64,000 nt of DNA from Paenibacillus guangzhouensis (GCF_009363075.1 NZ_CP045293.1:4362001-4426000), one strand, 5' to 3'; shown: positions 7,693 to 17,163, counted from the stretch's first letter. Translations and numbers: made by a program. Notes: generated from the letters alone by a model not told the origin.

Positions 7693-10326
7693 ATGAAACA
7701 ACAAAAACTCAACCATGAAACCTATAACAAGAAAATCGCTTCGCAGCTCATCGAGGCATCGACTTGCCATATCGATGATCTGATGGAAGATCTGAATGCT
7801 AACCCAAACGGTCTGACAACCGCTGAAGCCACCAGCAAATTAGAACAATTCGGAACCAATGTGATCGCACACGATAAACCGCCCGCTTGGTACATTCAGC
7901 TGCTGTCCTGTTTCAAGAATCCATTCATTCTCATTCTGCTCGGACTTGATCTATTCTCTTATATCACAACCGATCTGGAAGCCGTCATCATTATCAGCAC
8001 GATGGTATCCATTAGCGTATTGATCACTTTCACCCAAGAATTCCGTTCGATGAAAACGGTGGAGAAGCTCAAAGCGATGGTCAAGACAACCGTTACAGTC
8101 ACCCGCGGCGACACCCGACAAGAAATCGATATGGAGCAGCTCGTTCCTGGCGATATCATTCATTTCTCGGCCGGCGACTTAATCCCAGCCGACGTCAGAT
8201 TCATTGCATCCAAGGATCTATTCGTAGCCGAATCTGCATTGACAGGGGAAGCCTTGCCTGTGGAGAAGCAAGATTCATTGCCACGAGACATCATCGTCAA
8301 AAAACGCACCCAGCGAACCATCAATGCATTGGAACTGCCTAACATGGGTTATATGGGAACCAACATCATTAGTGGCACGGCTACAGCTGTCGTCGTATCG
8401 ACTGGTACGTCCACTTATTTTGGCTCCATGGCCAGAACGCTCGTGGGCAAACGTCCCATGACCAGCTTCGATAAAGGGGTTAACAGCGTTACGTTCGTCA
8501 TCATTCGCTTCATGCTTATCATGGTTCCGATCATATTCTTCATCAACGGATTTACGAAAGGGGACTGGGTGGAAGCCTTGTTCTTCGGTCTTTCGGTCGC
8601 AGTTGGACTGACGCCTGAGATGCTGCCGATGATCGTAACGGCCAATTTAGCGAAAGGCGCTGCCTCTATGGCTCGCAATCAGGTTGTCGTTAAGAAGCTC
8701 AACGCGATTCAGAACTTTGGCGCCATGAACATTCTCTGTACAGACAAAACCGGTACCCTAACCAAAGACAAAATCATTCTCAAGCGGCATCTTGATATTC
8801 ATGGGAATGAGGATAATCATGTGCTGAAGTATGCTTATTTGAACAGCTATCATCAGACCGGCCTCAAAAACCTGCTCGATGTTGCCGTTCTAGAGCATGC
8901 TGAACTCACCGATGCGCTTGGTGTCACGAAGAACTATACCAAAATCGATGAAATCCCATTCGATTTCAATCGTCGCCGGATGTCTGTCGTTCTCGAGAAA
9001 AGTGACAATGACCATATCTTGATCTGTAAAGGAGCCATGGAAGAAATTCTTACGCATTGTACACATGCGATGGATCATAATCAAATCGTGCCGCTAACCG
9101 CAGACATGACAAATAACATGAAGAAGCTGGTTGACCAGCTTAATATGGATGGGCTACGAGTGATCGCTGTCGCCATAAAGACTACGGCACCAAAGCAAGA
9201 CCCATATGGAGTTCAAGATGAGAGCGATATGATTCTCGTCGGCTACATCGGATTCCTCGATCCGCCGAAGGAGAGTGCTGTGACCGCAATCCGTGCGTTA
9301 AAAGAAAATGGCGTTGCCGTCAAAGTGCTCACGGGCGATAATGCAGCCGTCACGCGCCGTGTCTGCCAGGAAGTCGGGCTTGAAGCCGGCTACATCGTCC
9401 TCGGCAGCGATATCGAGCATCTGTCCGAAAGCCAGCTCGCTGACCTCGCAGAGCATACAACGGTATTCGCTAAGCTTAATCCGATGCAGAAATCTCGCAT
9501 TGTAAGAGCCTTGCAGAGCAAAGGCCATACTGTTGGCTTCATGGGAGACGGCATTAATGACGCTGCTTCCCTCAAGGATGCCGACGTAGGCATATCTGTC
9601 GATACCGCTGTTGATATTGCGAAAGAATCGGCCGATATTATCTTGCTCGAGAAAAGCCTAATGGTACTTGAGCAAGGAATTATTGAAGGACGCAAAACAT
9701 TTGGCAACATTATTAAATATATTAAAATGACGGCCAGCTCCAACTTCGGCAATATGTTCAGCGTGCTCGGCGCTAGTATCTTCCTGCCGTTCCTGCCGAT
9801 GCTTCCGATTCACCTGTTGATCCAGAACCTATTCTACGATATCTCTCAGCTGTCCCTCCCGTGGGATAACATGGACAAAGAATTTCTAGCGAAACCGAAG
9901 AAATGGGATGCCAAATCTGTCGGCCGATTCATGATCTTCATCGGTCCGATCAGTTCGATCTTTGATTACATCACTTATTTCGTCATGTTCCATGTATTCG
10001 CAGCCAATACCGTGGGAGCGCAATCCTTGTTCCAGTCGGGTTGGTTCATTGAAGGGCTCTTGTCCCAAACGTTAATCGTGCACATGATACGCACCGAAAA
10101 GGTACCCTTCATCCAGAGCAAGGCTAGCTTGCCTGTCATTCTACTCACTGGCGCGATCATGATGGTCGGTATTTATATTCCATTCTCCGCATTTGGCGAC
10201 AGCATTGGGTTACAGCCGTTGCCTCTAAGCTACTTCCCTTGGCTCGTCGGGATTCTGCTCAGCTATTGTGTCCTCACCCAGTGGGTGAAGAAATGGTATA
10301 TCCGCAGATTTAACGAATGGCTATAA
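7693..10326 (+). CDS. mgtA: Magnesium-importing P-type ATPase MgtA
   Basis: An 877-residue P3B-type ATPase that takes up Mg2+ across the cell membrane. The cation-ATPase N domain starts the protein (ATSKLEQFGTN), TGE of the actuator domain is in SALTGEALPVEK, the phosphorylation motif CTDKTGTLTKD lies near residue 352, and the hinge MGDGINDAASLKDADVGI near 617. Hydrophobic segments near 70-115, 270-315 and six or so at the C terminus fit MgtA/MgtB. GGAGGG lies 7 bp before ATG 7693. It is preceded by an M-box riboswitch with two terminators, so it should be made only in low Mg2+. Single-gene transcript. Confidence 0.96.
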   Translation: MKQQKLNHETYNKKIASQLIEASTCHIDDLMEDLNANPNGLTTAEATSKLEQFGTNVIAHDKPPAWYIQLLSCFKNPFILILLGLDLFSYITTDLEAVIIISTMVSISVLITFTQEFRSMKTVEKLKAMVKTTVTVTRGDTRQEIDMEQLVPGDIIHFSAGDLIPADVRFIASKDLFVAESALTGEALPVEKQDSLPRDIIVKKRTQRTINALELPNMGYMGTNIISGTATAVVVSTGTSTYFGSMARTLVGKRPMTSFDKGVNSVTFVIIRFMLIMVPIIFFINGFTKGDWVEALFFGLSVAVGLTPEMLPMIVTANLAKGAASMARNQVVVKKLNAIQNFGAMNILCTDKTGTLTKDKIILKRHLDIHGNEDNHVLKYAYLNSYHQTGLKNLLDVAVLEHAELTDALGVTKNYTKIDEIPFDFNRRRMSVVLEKSDNDHILICKGAMEEILTHCTHAMDHNQIVPLTADMTNNMKKLVDQLNMDGLRVIAVAIKTTAPKQDPYGVQDESDMILVGYIGFLDPPKESAVTAIRALKENGVAVKVLTGDNAAVTRRVCQEVGLEAGYIVLGSDIEHLSESQLADLAEHTTVFAKLNPMQKSRIVRALQSKGHTVGFMGDGINDAASLKDADVGISVDTAVDIAKESADIILLEKSLMVLEQGIIEGRKTFGNIIKYIKMTASSNFGNMFSVLGASIFLPFLPMLPIHLLIQNLFYDISQLSLPWDNMDKEFLAKPKKWDAKSVGRFMIFIGPISSIFDYITYFVMFHVFAANTVGAQSLFQSGWFIEGLLSQTLIVHMIRTEKVPFIQSKASLPVILLTGAIMMVGIYIPFSAFGDSIGLQPLPLSYFPWLVGILLSYCVLTQWVKKWYIRRFNEWL

Positions 10327-10380
10327 AACCTTTACCGGGGACACTCAAGATAAGCGACCGCGTTTAAAGGTTGGTTTTTA
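10327..10380 (+). terminator. Probable terminator of mgtA
   Basis: AACCTTTA (10327-10334) can pair with TAAAGGTT (10365-10372), followed by GGTTTTTA. The 30-base loop makes it a weak call. Confidence 0.45.
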
Positions 10381-10440
10381 TGCCAAATTAACTTTGGTGC
10401 TTTGCTTGTCGCAAAACTTATAAGTCTATTGTGGAAGAAA

Positions 10441-10472
10441 AGAAGCCCGGCACCTATCGGTGCTGGGCTTCT
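10441..10472. terminator. Bidirectional terminator
   Basis: AGAAGCCCGGCACC / GGTGCTGGGCTTCT with a 4-base loop. On the minus strand it follows the CBS gene and is flanked by a run TTTTCTT; it can also stop read-through from mgtA. Confidence 0.85.
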
Positions 10473-10481
10473 TCATGCTCA

Positions 10482-10913
10482 TTAATGATGCGGCACATCC
10501 GTGTGTTCGGATATATCCCGAAGCGCACTGCTGGCCATATGTTGGAATTGATCCTGCATAGCGAGATCACCTATCGCTACCACGCCAACAAGGCGGCCAT
10601 CCTCTACGACCGCTAGCCGACGAATCATCTCCCTCGACATCAGCTCTGCTGCTTCATCCACAGACATATCCGGTGATGCCGTAACAATGTCTTTCGTCAT
10701 TACTTCTTCGGCAGGCGTAGAGCCCGGCCGCTTGGTCGCATATCCACGAACCGCCAGATCACGGTCTGTGACAACACCAATCAATCTGTCGCCTCTCACA
10801 ACCGGCACGAAGCCGATATCATTCTGCTCCATCATCACAGCAATTTGGTAGATATTCTCATCTGGTGTAACGGTCTCGCAATTGGTTGTCATAATTTCAC
10901 GTAAAGTTTTCAT
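10482..10913 (-). CDS. Two-CBS-domain protein
   Basis: A 143-residue soluble protein made of a CBS pair and little else: repeat one about residues 8-62 (TVTPDENIYQIAVMMEQNDIG, then LIGVVTDRDLAVR), repeat two about 73-128 (VTASPDMSVDEAAELMSREMI, then LVGVVAIGDLA). It resembles YhcV/YlbB-type stand-alone CBS proteins that bind adenine nucleotides; no enzyme domain is attached, so the partner is unknown. Start at 10913 behind AAGGAGGGTG. The acidic, His-rich tail (EHTDVPHH) is unremarkable. It is a monocistronic gene pointing towards mgtA. Confidence 0.85.
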   Translation of the reverse strand: MKTLREIMTTNCETVTPDENIYQIAVMMEQNDIGFVPVVRGDRLIGVVTDRDLAVRGYATKRPGSTPAEEVMTKDIVTASPDMSVDEAAELMSREMIRRLAVVEDGRLVGVVAIGDLAMQDQFQHMASSALRDISEHTDVPHH

Positions 10914-11055
10914 TGTAACACCCTCCTTATTCAGGGATTAGAATAGCCCGTTTGGGCTCATCCTATTCCATCGCTTTGTTAGAGTACATTCACACCCTGG
11001 AGGGAAGGATACAATACGAAGACAGTCATCATTTCATGAAGGGATTGTATGATAG

Positions 11056-12114
11056 ATGCGACGTTCAACCCTGCCTCTTCTGATGTGCACGATGATCCTA
11101 CTCACATCATGCCGTACAGCAGCCCCTACTCCTCCACCAAAAGAATCCGCGCAGCCGCCAGAACAAGAGACCGCCCACTGCAGCAATCGCATCATTTTAG
11201 GATGGAACGCTTTTGGCACAACAGAGAAATATGTCGCGCAGAATAACAAAGCCCCGCTTGTGAATGTCGTATCGCCTAGCTGGTTCCGATTGCATGAGAA
11301 GGATTTGTTGCATTCTTCACTGGACCCGAGTTACATCCACTGGGCGCATCAATCCGGCCGACATGTCTGGCCTCTATTCGGGAATCGATTCGATTCCAGT
11401 CTCACGCACAAGATCCTAAGCAATAAAAAGAAACGGGAACAATTGATTCAACAGCTGCGCAACTTGCTCGTGAAGAATGATATCGATGGAATCAATGTTG
11501 ATTTTGAAAATATCGATATTCAAGATAAAGAAGTGTATGTATCCTTCATTCGTGAACTTCATGCAGCACTACATCCTCATGGCATCCTCGTCTCTGTGGA
11601 TGTCAGCCGTGAAAACCCGGATCCTTTCTGGTCTGGCAGTTTTGATCGGCGAGAGCTCGGTAAGGCTGCCGACTATATCATTATGATGGGGTATGACGAG
11701 GATTTAAGCGAAGGCGGAAAAATCGGCTCTGTCGCCTCCTTACCATGGGTCGAGCAAGGGGTTCAATTGTTATTAAAAGAGGTGCCCGCACGCAAGGTCA
11801 TTCTTGCGGTTCCTTTCTACACAAGAGATTGGGTGACCAACCTCCACACGAAAAAATCAGAGCAAATGGAGCTTACGCTCGTAGAGGCCAAAAAAATAAT
11901 AGAAGGTAAAGGGTTAAAGAAAGCGTGGGATACGAATTCAAAACAATATCGGGTGGAATATACCGAGGATGAGAAGAAGCATCAAATCTGGGTGGAAGAT
12001 GAGAAATCCATGAAAGAGCGCTTAGAACTCGTTGACCGCTACAAACTAAGAGGGGCGGCTGTCTGGTTTATGGGCCAGGAGCCGCCTGAAATATGGGATG
12101 CGTTTCGCAAATAG
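11056..12114 (+). CDS. GH18-family lipoprotein (YdhD/YaaH-like)
   Basis: A 352-residue exported lipoprotein: MRRSTLPLLMCTMILLTSC carries the lipobox, followed by a Pro-rich linker. Residues 45-350 form a GH18 TIM barrel with the active-site strand DIDGINVDFENI (DxxxxDxE) and DYIIMMGYDED, as in spore-cortex N-acetylglucosaminidases and YdhD. It probably hydrolyses GlcNAc links of peptidoglycan or chitin outside the cell; the substrate is not certain. ATG 11056 is preceded by GAAGGGA at a long spacing of 11 bp, so the start is fairly secure but translation may be weak. It is a paralogue of the SLH-bearing GH18 protein at 20862-22463. Confidence 0.82.
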   Translation: MRRSTLPLLMCTMILLTSCRTAAPTPPPKESAQPPEQETAHCSNRIILGWNAFGTTEKYVAQNNKAPLVNVVSPSWFRLHEKDLLHSSLDPSYIHWAHQSGRHVWPLFGNRFDSSLTHKILSNKKKREQLIQQLRNLLVKNDIDGINVDFENIDIQDKEVYVSFIRELHAALHPHGILVSVDVSRENPDPFWSGSFDRRELGKAADYIIMMGYDEDLSEGGKIGSVASLPWVEQGVQLLLKEVPARKVILAVPFYTRDWVTNLHTKKSEQMELTLVEAKKIIEGKGLKKAWDTNSKQYRVEYTEDEKKHQIWVEDEKSMKERLELVDRYKLRGAAVWFMGQEPPEIWDAFRK

Positions 12115-12119
12115 CTGAT

Positions 12120-12144
12120 ACGTGCTGCAACAACTGCAGCACGT
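12120..12144. terminator. Hairpin between convergent genes
   Basis: Perfect 10-bp stem ACGTGCTGCA / TGCAGCACGT with loop ACAAC, without a T run, between the convergent GH18 and YetF-like genes. A terminator role is likely but not certain. Confidence 0.5.
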
Positions 12145-12153
12145 GACGTCGGA

Positions 12154-12861
12154 CTATTCTTTGTCCACGGGATGTTTGACCCGATCTTTGAACGGGTCCA
12201 AGAACAAGTGGCCATTGGAGCTCTTGACGGCATAGCTTACATCTTCAACCGCAAGCCCTCTCTTCTTTACTTGCTGCAATAGCCATGTCTTGTTGACCCC
12301 ATTCTGATTCAGATTATCGTCGATAATCTCGCCGTCCATGATCAGCTCGATCGGAAAAAGTTGCTTCGTGCTTTTCATCTTAAAATCTTTGCGTGTAACG
12401 GGCAGATACTCTTCTTTGCGCAGTACGGACAATTTGCCGTTCAGCTCCAGCACCGCATATTCGACTTCTTCAATATTAAATATATTTTTCTCCCGCAGCT
12501 CCTGATTTAAGGTGTCGAGGGTAAACTTCAACTTCCGCATATTATTCTCTAGAATTTGTCCTTCTTGAATAATAACCGTCGGCTGACCGGATATCCATTT
12601 GCGGATCATACGGCTGTTCATCGCAAGCACCAAGAACAAGTAGGCAATACCGCCGAAAATAATTAGAGCAACGAGCAGCTGCCAACCACTCATTTTCACA
12701 TTAAATGCGAGGTTGGCTGTGATTGCCCCGAGCGTGATAGCCGCTACAAAATCGTGATAGGTCATTTGGGAGATCGTCGCTTTGCCTAGTATCCGTGCAA
12801 TGACCATCATGAGCCCAAACGACGCGATAGATCGGATCACGATCTCGAACATCTCATTCAT
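12154..12861 (-). CDS. YetF/YcaP-type (DUF421) membrane protein
   Basis: A 235-residue protein with three N-terminal membrane segments (VIRSIASFGLMMVIARILG; TLGAITANLAF; LLVALIIFGGIAYLFLVLAM) and a cytoplasmic alpha/beta domain carrying the family motif GQILENNMRKLKFTLDTL and a second subdomain (ELIMDGEIIDDNLNQNGVNKTWL). These are features of the DUF421/DUF3290 YetF group, common in sporeformers and often linked to germination or membrane homeostasis; the molecular role is not known. Start ATG 12861 behind GGAGAAATTGAG. It stands alone. Confidence 0.88.
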   Translation of the reverse strand: MNEMFEIVIRSIASFGLMMVIARILGKATISQMTYHDFVAAITLGAITANLAFNVKMSGWQLLVALIIFGGIAYLFLVLAMNSRMIRKWISGQPTVIIQEGQILENNMRKLKFTLDTLNQELREKNIFNIEEVEYAVLELNGKLSVLRKEEYLPVTRKDFKMKSTKQLFPIELIMDGEIIDDNLNQNGVNKTWLLQQVKKRGLAVEDVSYAVKSSNGHLFLDPFKDRVKHPVDKE

Positions 12862-12963
12862 CTCAATTTCTCCTTATCCGTTCATTTATCGTATAAGCAT
12901 GCTGCTAATATGCCCATAACACGAATGAAATAAACAGATATTACCAGAGATGCGCACCGCTTA

Positions 12964-13482
12964 TTACAGCTTGCGGAATTGGAGATCCTTGCAATCGATA
13001 GCGAAGGAGAAGTTTCTCTGGTTGTCCTTCCCTTTCACGGAGAAGTTTAACGTCAAATTTTGAACCTCTTGACCGGATAGACCTGTATAGCTTAACCATC
13101 CATATTTCTCTTTGCTCGGTTTGATCGTACGATCGCGAAAATCCGGGTTATCCTGTGCGATGTCCACCGTTTCAGACACTTTGCCTTTTACTTGAACATT
13201 CGCGACTGCCTTGCTGTGAACCAATACAGGCATGATCGACTCATCTGTCTTGTTGTTCTTGATCGTAATTTCGAAGTCCGTCTTCTCTGGCATCAGTCTC
13301 ACGGCATGTACCGTAACCTCGATATCGTCAATTGTCTGTGTGATGGGTAACTTCTGTACCTGGGTTTTCTGCTGATTGATGGATTGCGGCTGTTCACTCT
13401 TCGTTGTTAAGCTGGATGCCGCGTATGCTGCTCCTGAGAACAGAACGACGCCGCAAATACATCCCAGGATTATTTTTCTCAT
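12964..13482 (-). CDS. Exported protein of unknown function
   Basis: A 172-residue protein that I do not recognise. Residues 1-22 are a signal peptide (MRKIILGCICGVVLFSGAAYAAS, probable cleavage after AYA). A Gln/Ser/Thr-rich linker is followed by about 120 residues of alternating strands (ITQTIDDIEVTVHAVRLM, TDFEITIKNNK, VQNLTLNFSVKG) that look like one Ig-like beta sandwich, similar in outline to DUF4352/DUF4179-type exported domains. Two Cys (residue 8 in the signal and the tail one in IDCKDLQF) are present. It lies just downstream of nothing co-directional except the esterase gene 25 bp upstream, so it may be read from the same transcript. Confidence 0.6.
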   Translation of the reverse strand: MRKIILGCICGVVLFSGAAYAASSLTTKSEQPQSINQQKTQVQKLPITQTIDDIEVTVHAVRLMPEKTDFEITIKNNKTDESIMPVLVHSKAVANVQVKGKVSETVDIAQDNPDFRDRTIKPSKEKYGWLSYTGLSGQEVQNLTLNFSVKGKDNQRNFSFAIDCKDLQFRKL

Positions 13483-13507
13483 CTTTGATCTATCCTTTTC
13501 CTGCTAT

Positions 13508-14839
13508 CTACGAAGACCAACGCACCACATGGATGTCGACGGTCCCGTCAGCTGATGCTTTATAGTTGTGTTCTATCGTATTTCCATTGCAATCGACCTC
13601 GATGCGGCCATCCGTTCTTGTCACTTGGAACACAAGCTCTGTGTGCAGCGGAAGACGCAAGCGCGTCTTATAAGTCCCCTGACCCGCATCCGTAAGAGGG
13701 AACCATGCATACATCCGAACATTCTCCGGCAGACCCGTCGGTACATACACATTCAAATCCAGAATCACATGCTCAGGCGTTTCCGGAATCACTCGAATGG
13801 TTCTACTAGCACGAACTCCTCGATATTGCACCGTAATCGTCGTCTCCCCCACGCATTTCGGAACAAGGGTACCATCTGCTTTTATATCGAGGATCTCTGG
13901 ATTCGCCACCTGATAGTCCGCACGCAGCAATGTCATCTGAAGTCCATTCTCCATCTCGACGATAGGATTCAATCGACTCTTCGCTCCTACCAGCCCCACT
14001 TCATCATCGCCTTGTAAAGTCACGGCACGTGCCGCGCTCTGGTGTCCATAGAAATGAATCAACGGCGAAGCCAGCCTTGCTGCCCAATCTTTCTCCACAT
14101 GAGCTGCGCCTGGGGCATATAGATAGCACAATTCATTGTCGGCCTCGTACCCGAGCGCTGCCAGCTTCTCCGCTGCTTCGCGCACATGCTTCTCCATGAT
14201 CAATAAGCCTTCACTGCTGCCCAGGTCAATCCATATCCGGGATATCGGCTGTTTCGATTCAAATGTGTGATATTGTGGGAATTCTTCCAGTGTCACCGGA
14301 TCTACATAGTACAAGTAAGGTGAGATGATCCCAAGTTTGCTGAATACATCCGGCCGTCGGAGACCGATATGGTACGTAACTTGACCCCCGCGGGAAGAAC
14401 CCATCAATGCCGTGTGCTCTGCCTCTGGCTTCGTCCGAAATATCCGATCCATATAGGGTTTAACCTCTTCAATGAGGAATTTCTCATAGATGTGCCCTAG
14501 CGGCCGAATATCCACCTTGTCATCCTGATAACGCACACCCTCCAAGTCATGGGTAAATTCATTAGACCGCTCCATCCCCATGTTCGCGATGCCGACAACG
14601 ATGATTTCTTCGATGACGCCGCCCTCCACCAACCGATCGATGGTCGTATGAACATGCCATGAATACCCGTTGAATGCCGGATGGAAAATGTTCTGCCCAT
14701 CATGCATATACAACACCGGATATCTTCGGCCCTGATCAAGATCATAGCTCGGCGGCAAATAGACGAATAGATCTCTTCGATTCTCCAGATAGGATGAATA
14801 GAAGCTCTCAATTCTAAGAATACTTGAACGATGCTCCAT
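13508..14839 (-). CDS. Esterase (Fes/IroE-type) with Ig-like and starch-binding-like domains, copy 2
   Basis: A 443-residue alpha/beta-hydrolase of the putative esterase family (enterochelin esterase, S-formylglutathione hydrolase, acetyl-xylan esterase relatives). The hydrolase part (about 1-260) has YPVLYMHDGQNIF, the nucleophile elbow ALMGSSRGGQ (Ser) and a late His in GAAHVEKDWAAR. Residues 290-345 are a Big_2-like Ig domain (LDIKADGTLVPKCVGETTITVQY) and the last 80 a beta sandwich like CBM20 modules (LRLPLHTELVFQVTRTDG). No signal peptide, so it works in the cytoplasm unless exported otherwise. Start chosen at 14839, 5 bp after the stop of its paralogue; the frame is open 13 codons further. 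Operon with lacI-type gene and copy 1. Confidence 0.8.
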   Translation of the reverse strand: MEHRSSILRIESFYSSYLENRRDLFVYLPPSYDLDQGRRYPVLYMHDGQNIFHPAFNGYSWHVHTTIDRLVEGGVIEEIIVVGIANMGMERSNEFTHDLEGVRYQDDKVDIRPLGHIYEKFLIEEVKPYMDRIFRTKPEAEHTALMGSSRGGQVTYHIGLRRPDVFSKLGIISPYLYYVDPVTLEEFPQYHTFESKQPISRIWIDLGSSEGLLIMEKHVREAAEKLAALGYEADNELCYLYAPGAAHVEKDWAARLASPLIHFYGHQSAARAVTLQGDDEVGLVGAKSRLNPIVEMENGLQMTLLRADYQVANPEILDIKADGTLVPKCVGETTITVQYRGVRASRTIRVIPETPEHVILDLNVYVPTGLPENVRMYAWFPLTDAGQGTYKTRLRLPLHTELVFQVTRTDGRIEVDCNGNTIEHNYKASADGTVDIHVVRWSS

Positions 14840-14844
14840 GCACG

Positions 14845-16185
14845 TTACACTCCCCTCGCGGGCACACAATCTACCCAATTCTCCACGACATAATTCAGAA
14901 TTAGTCCATCCGTAACGGTAAATTTGCGGTAAGGGACCTCATGACCGTAACGATCCGTCTCATGCTTGCCCAGTCCTCTAGAAATACGAAATTCGAATGA
15001 CATATCTCGCGGCACTTCGAACGTTCCGCCGTAGAGTCGATTATGGATCATAGGCAGCTCAATGCCTGCATAGAGTGTGTCCGTCTGTGGCGTAGCCGTC
15101 GGCACCTTCACGAAGACGTTCACGGTTGCTGTCGGGGACAGATACGGGATAATCTTCATCTCCATAGAAGCGGCTAGATGCCCATACCGATAAGTCACCT
15201 TCGTCTTGCCGGGTCTCTTCGCGCGGAGTCTTCCGTCTGCCGTGACATGAAGCAGTTCAGGATCAGCGACTTCAAAGGTTCCTTGTAAATCGGTCATTAT
15301 AAACCCGCTATCGAAGTGGACAATCGCATTGACATTGCACTTCGCTCCCTGTACACCAATGGTCTCTGGTCCATGTAATTCCACGCGAACCGGCTTACCA
15401 ATCTCCCCGAAGAAGTATAGGAGCGGTGCGTGCACTCTAGCAGCCCAGTCCTTCTGCGAATGACCGGAATCGACGGCATAATAATACATCAGATCCTTAC
15501 CAGGCTGGAATCCCGATCGGATCAGGACATCCGCCACCTGACGCACATGCTTCTCCATCACGGTGAAGCCTTCGGCATCGCCGACATCCATCCATATTTT
15601 CAGATCCTTCTTCTCCGTGTACACATGGCTTAGCCAACGGTCTTCCATCGTATTCGGATCAACGCTGACGAAGAAAGGACATAACGCGCCGATCATGCCG
15701 AACGTCTCCGAATGCCTGAATCCAATATTGTAGGAGACGAGACCGCCGGCCGATGAACCCATTAATGCCGTATGCTCTCGGCCCGGCAGCGTCCGATAGG
15801 TTGCATCGACATATGGCTTAACTTCTTGAATGAGAAATTGTTCGTACATTTCGCCTTGATTCGTTGTGCCGAAAATATTGTGTCCTTGCGGATTCTCATG
15901 CATATATTCAGCAATTCTAGCATCTTCAATATGCGAGATAGCGATCACGATGATCTCCTTCATCTTCCCCTCGGCAACAAGCCGATCGACGACCTGATGC
16001 ACATCCCAAGATTCACCCTTCTGATCTGCGAAAAAAACATGCTGCCCATCCTGCATATATAAGACAGGATACCGCACTTGATCATTCAGGTTATAGCTTG
16101 GGGGCAAATAGATAAACATATCTCTTCTATTATTTAGTATTTTTGATTCGAAATTTTCTAGTCTAATGAACCGCGAAATATCCAC
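14845..16185 (-). CDS. Esterase (Fes/IroE-type) with Ig-like and CBM20-like domains, copy 1
   Basis: A 446-residue paralogue of the next gene, with the same domain order: hydrolase (YPVLYMQDGQHVFF; nucleophile in TALMGSSAGGLVSYN; His in VDSGHSQKDWAAR), a Big_2-like domain (VTADGRLRAKRPGKTKVTY) and a terminal carbohydrate-binding-like beta domain (GTFEVPRDMSFEFRISRG). Start is GTG at 16185 behind GAGGAGAATG. It lies 26 bp after the LacI-type gene and is read with it. The pair is a tandem duplication; coupling with a maltose-type transporter suggests that they deacylate imported oligosaccharides. That substrate idea is inferred from neighbours. Confidence 0.82.
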   Translation of the reverse strand: MDISRFIRLENFESKILNNRRDMFIYLPPSYNLNDQVRYPVLYMQDGQHVFFADQKGESWDVHQVVDRLVAEGKMKEIIVIAISHIEDARIAEYMHENPQGHNIFGTTNQGEMYEQFLIQEVKPYVDATYRTLPGREHTALMGSSAGGLVSYNIGFRHSETFGMIGALCPFFVSVDPNTMEDRWLSHVYTEKKDLKIWMDVGDAEGFTVMEKHVRQVADVLIRSGFQPGKDLMYYYAVDSGHSQKDWAARVHAPLLYFFGEIGKPVRVELHGPETIGVQGAKCNVNAIVHFDSGFIMTDLQGTFEVADPELLHVTADGRLRAKRPGKTKVTYRYGHLAASMEMKIIPYLSPTATVNVFVKVPTATPQTDTLYAGIELPMIHNRLYGGTFEVPRDMSFEFRISRGLGKHETDRYGHEVPYRKFTVTDGLILNYVVENWVDCVPARGV

Positions 16186-16211
16186 TTCGCATTCTCCTCA
16201 CCACGTCAGAA

Positions 16212-17126
16212 TCATGATGTGGCGGTCAATAAGAAAAACTTCTCCGCTTTGACATACGCCGCATCATTAATATAACTGTCCATCATATTAACAACCTCCG
16301 TGTAGTCATTGAGATGATAAGAAATCTTCATCATTTCGTCCGGGAGAATCTCCTCACAATGGGACGTGCAGCATGCCACCAGATGTTGATGGGTTTTCCA
16401 TGCCACATTCGCCAGAAATTCGTTCATGACGATCCCGGCTTTCCCTGCAAATTGCGATAAAAATGCATGCATCCCATCGCGATTCTCATAGACGTAGATG
16501 TGATCCTCATCCAATCCCGATTGCTGCTTCACGACTTCTCTTAATTCCAAATTGTTATACGCATCCATCACAAGAAACGCCGGCGCCTGCCCTAGCAACT
16601 TCCCTGCCGCAGCAAAACTTTGCTCGAAATTCGGCATAATTTTATGAAATAACGAATCCTCGATATAACTGTCGATGACGAATACCGGAATCCCGAACCC
16701 AAATTGATTCGAGATCGCATAGAATTTCTCCCGATCGGCATTAATCAAGAACACGCCGTCCAAATTGCGCTCCATAATAACCTTATAAGAGGAGGAGGCG
16801 CTGTCTAATTGCATAAAAATTACATGATAGCCAAGCTGACTGCACAGCTCCTCCAGCTTGTAGATCGTCTTAGCATATTTCAAGGCCGACCCAGGGGTCT
16901 GTACATCATCTCGGAACACCAATATCCCCATCAATCCTGTTTTCTTGATTTTTAACGATTGGGCAGAACGATTCGCGACATACTTGAGCTGCTGTGCGAC
17001 TTTCAGCACCTTCACGCGCGTTTCATCCGAGATGGACTGCGTTTTCACATCATTCAGAATGTAAGACACGGTTGCTATTGATACATCTGCTGCTTTCGCA
17101 ATATCTTTAATTGTTGTTTTTTTCAA
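16212..17126 (-). CDS. LacI-family transcriptional regulator
   Basis: A protein of about 304 residues starting with the LacI helix-turn-helix (KKTTIKDIAKAADVSIATVSYILND) and hinge helix (LKYVANRSAQSLKIKKTG), then a periplasmic-binding-protein-like sensor (GILVFRDDVQTPG, GVFLINADREK, PVFVIDSY). TTG at 17126 behind AGAGGTC is preferred; a GTG six codons upstream is an alternative start. The perfect palindrome CTTAAACGTTTAAG lies 24 bp upstream of that start and again before the ABC transporter gene, so it most likely represses itself, the esterases and the transporter until a sugar binds. The C-terminal part is less conserved than in typical sugar repressors. Confidence 0.88.
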   Translation of the reverse strand: MKKTTIKDIAKAADVSIATVSYILNDVKTQSISDETRVKVLKVAQQLKYVANRSAQSLKIKKTGLMGILVFRDDVQTPGSALKYAKTIYKLEELCSQLGYHVIFMQLDSASSSYKVIMERNLDGVFLINADREKFYAISNQFGFGIPVFVIDSYIEDSLFHKIMPNFEQSFAAAGKLLGQAPAFLVMDAYNNLELREVVKQQSGLDEDHIYVYENRDGMHAFLSQFAGKAGIVMNEFLANVAWKTHQHLVACCTSHCEEILPDEMMKISYHLNDYTEVVNMMDSYINDAAYVKAEKFFLLTATS

Positions 17127-17149
17127 AAGAATCCGACCTCTCACATAGG

Positions 17150-17163
17150 CTTAAACGTTTAAG
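17150..17163. promoter_or_regulatory. LacI-type operator upstream of the regulator gene
   Basis: Perfect 14-bp palindrome CTTAAACGTTTAAG with the central CG typical of LacI-family sites. The same 14 bp recur at 20711-20724. Confidence 0.8.
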
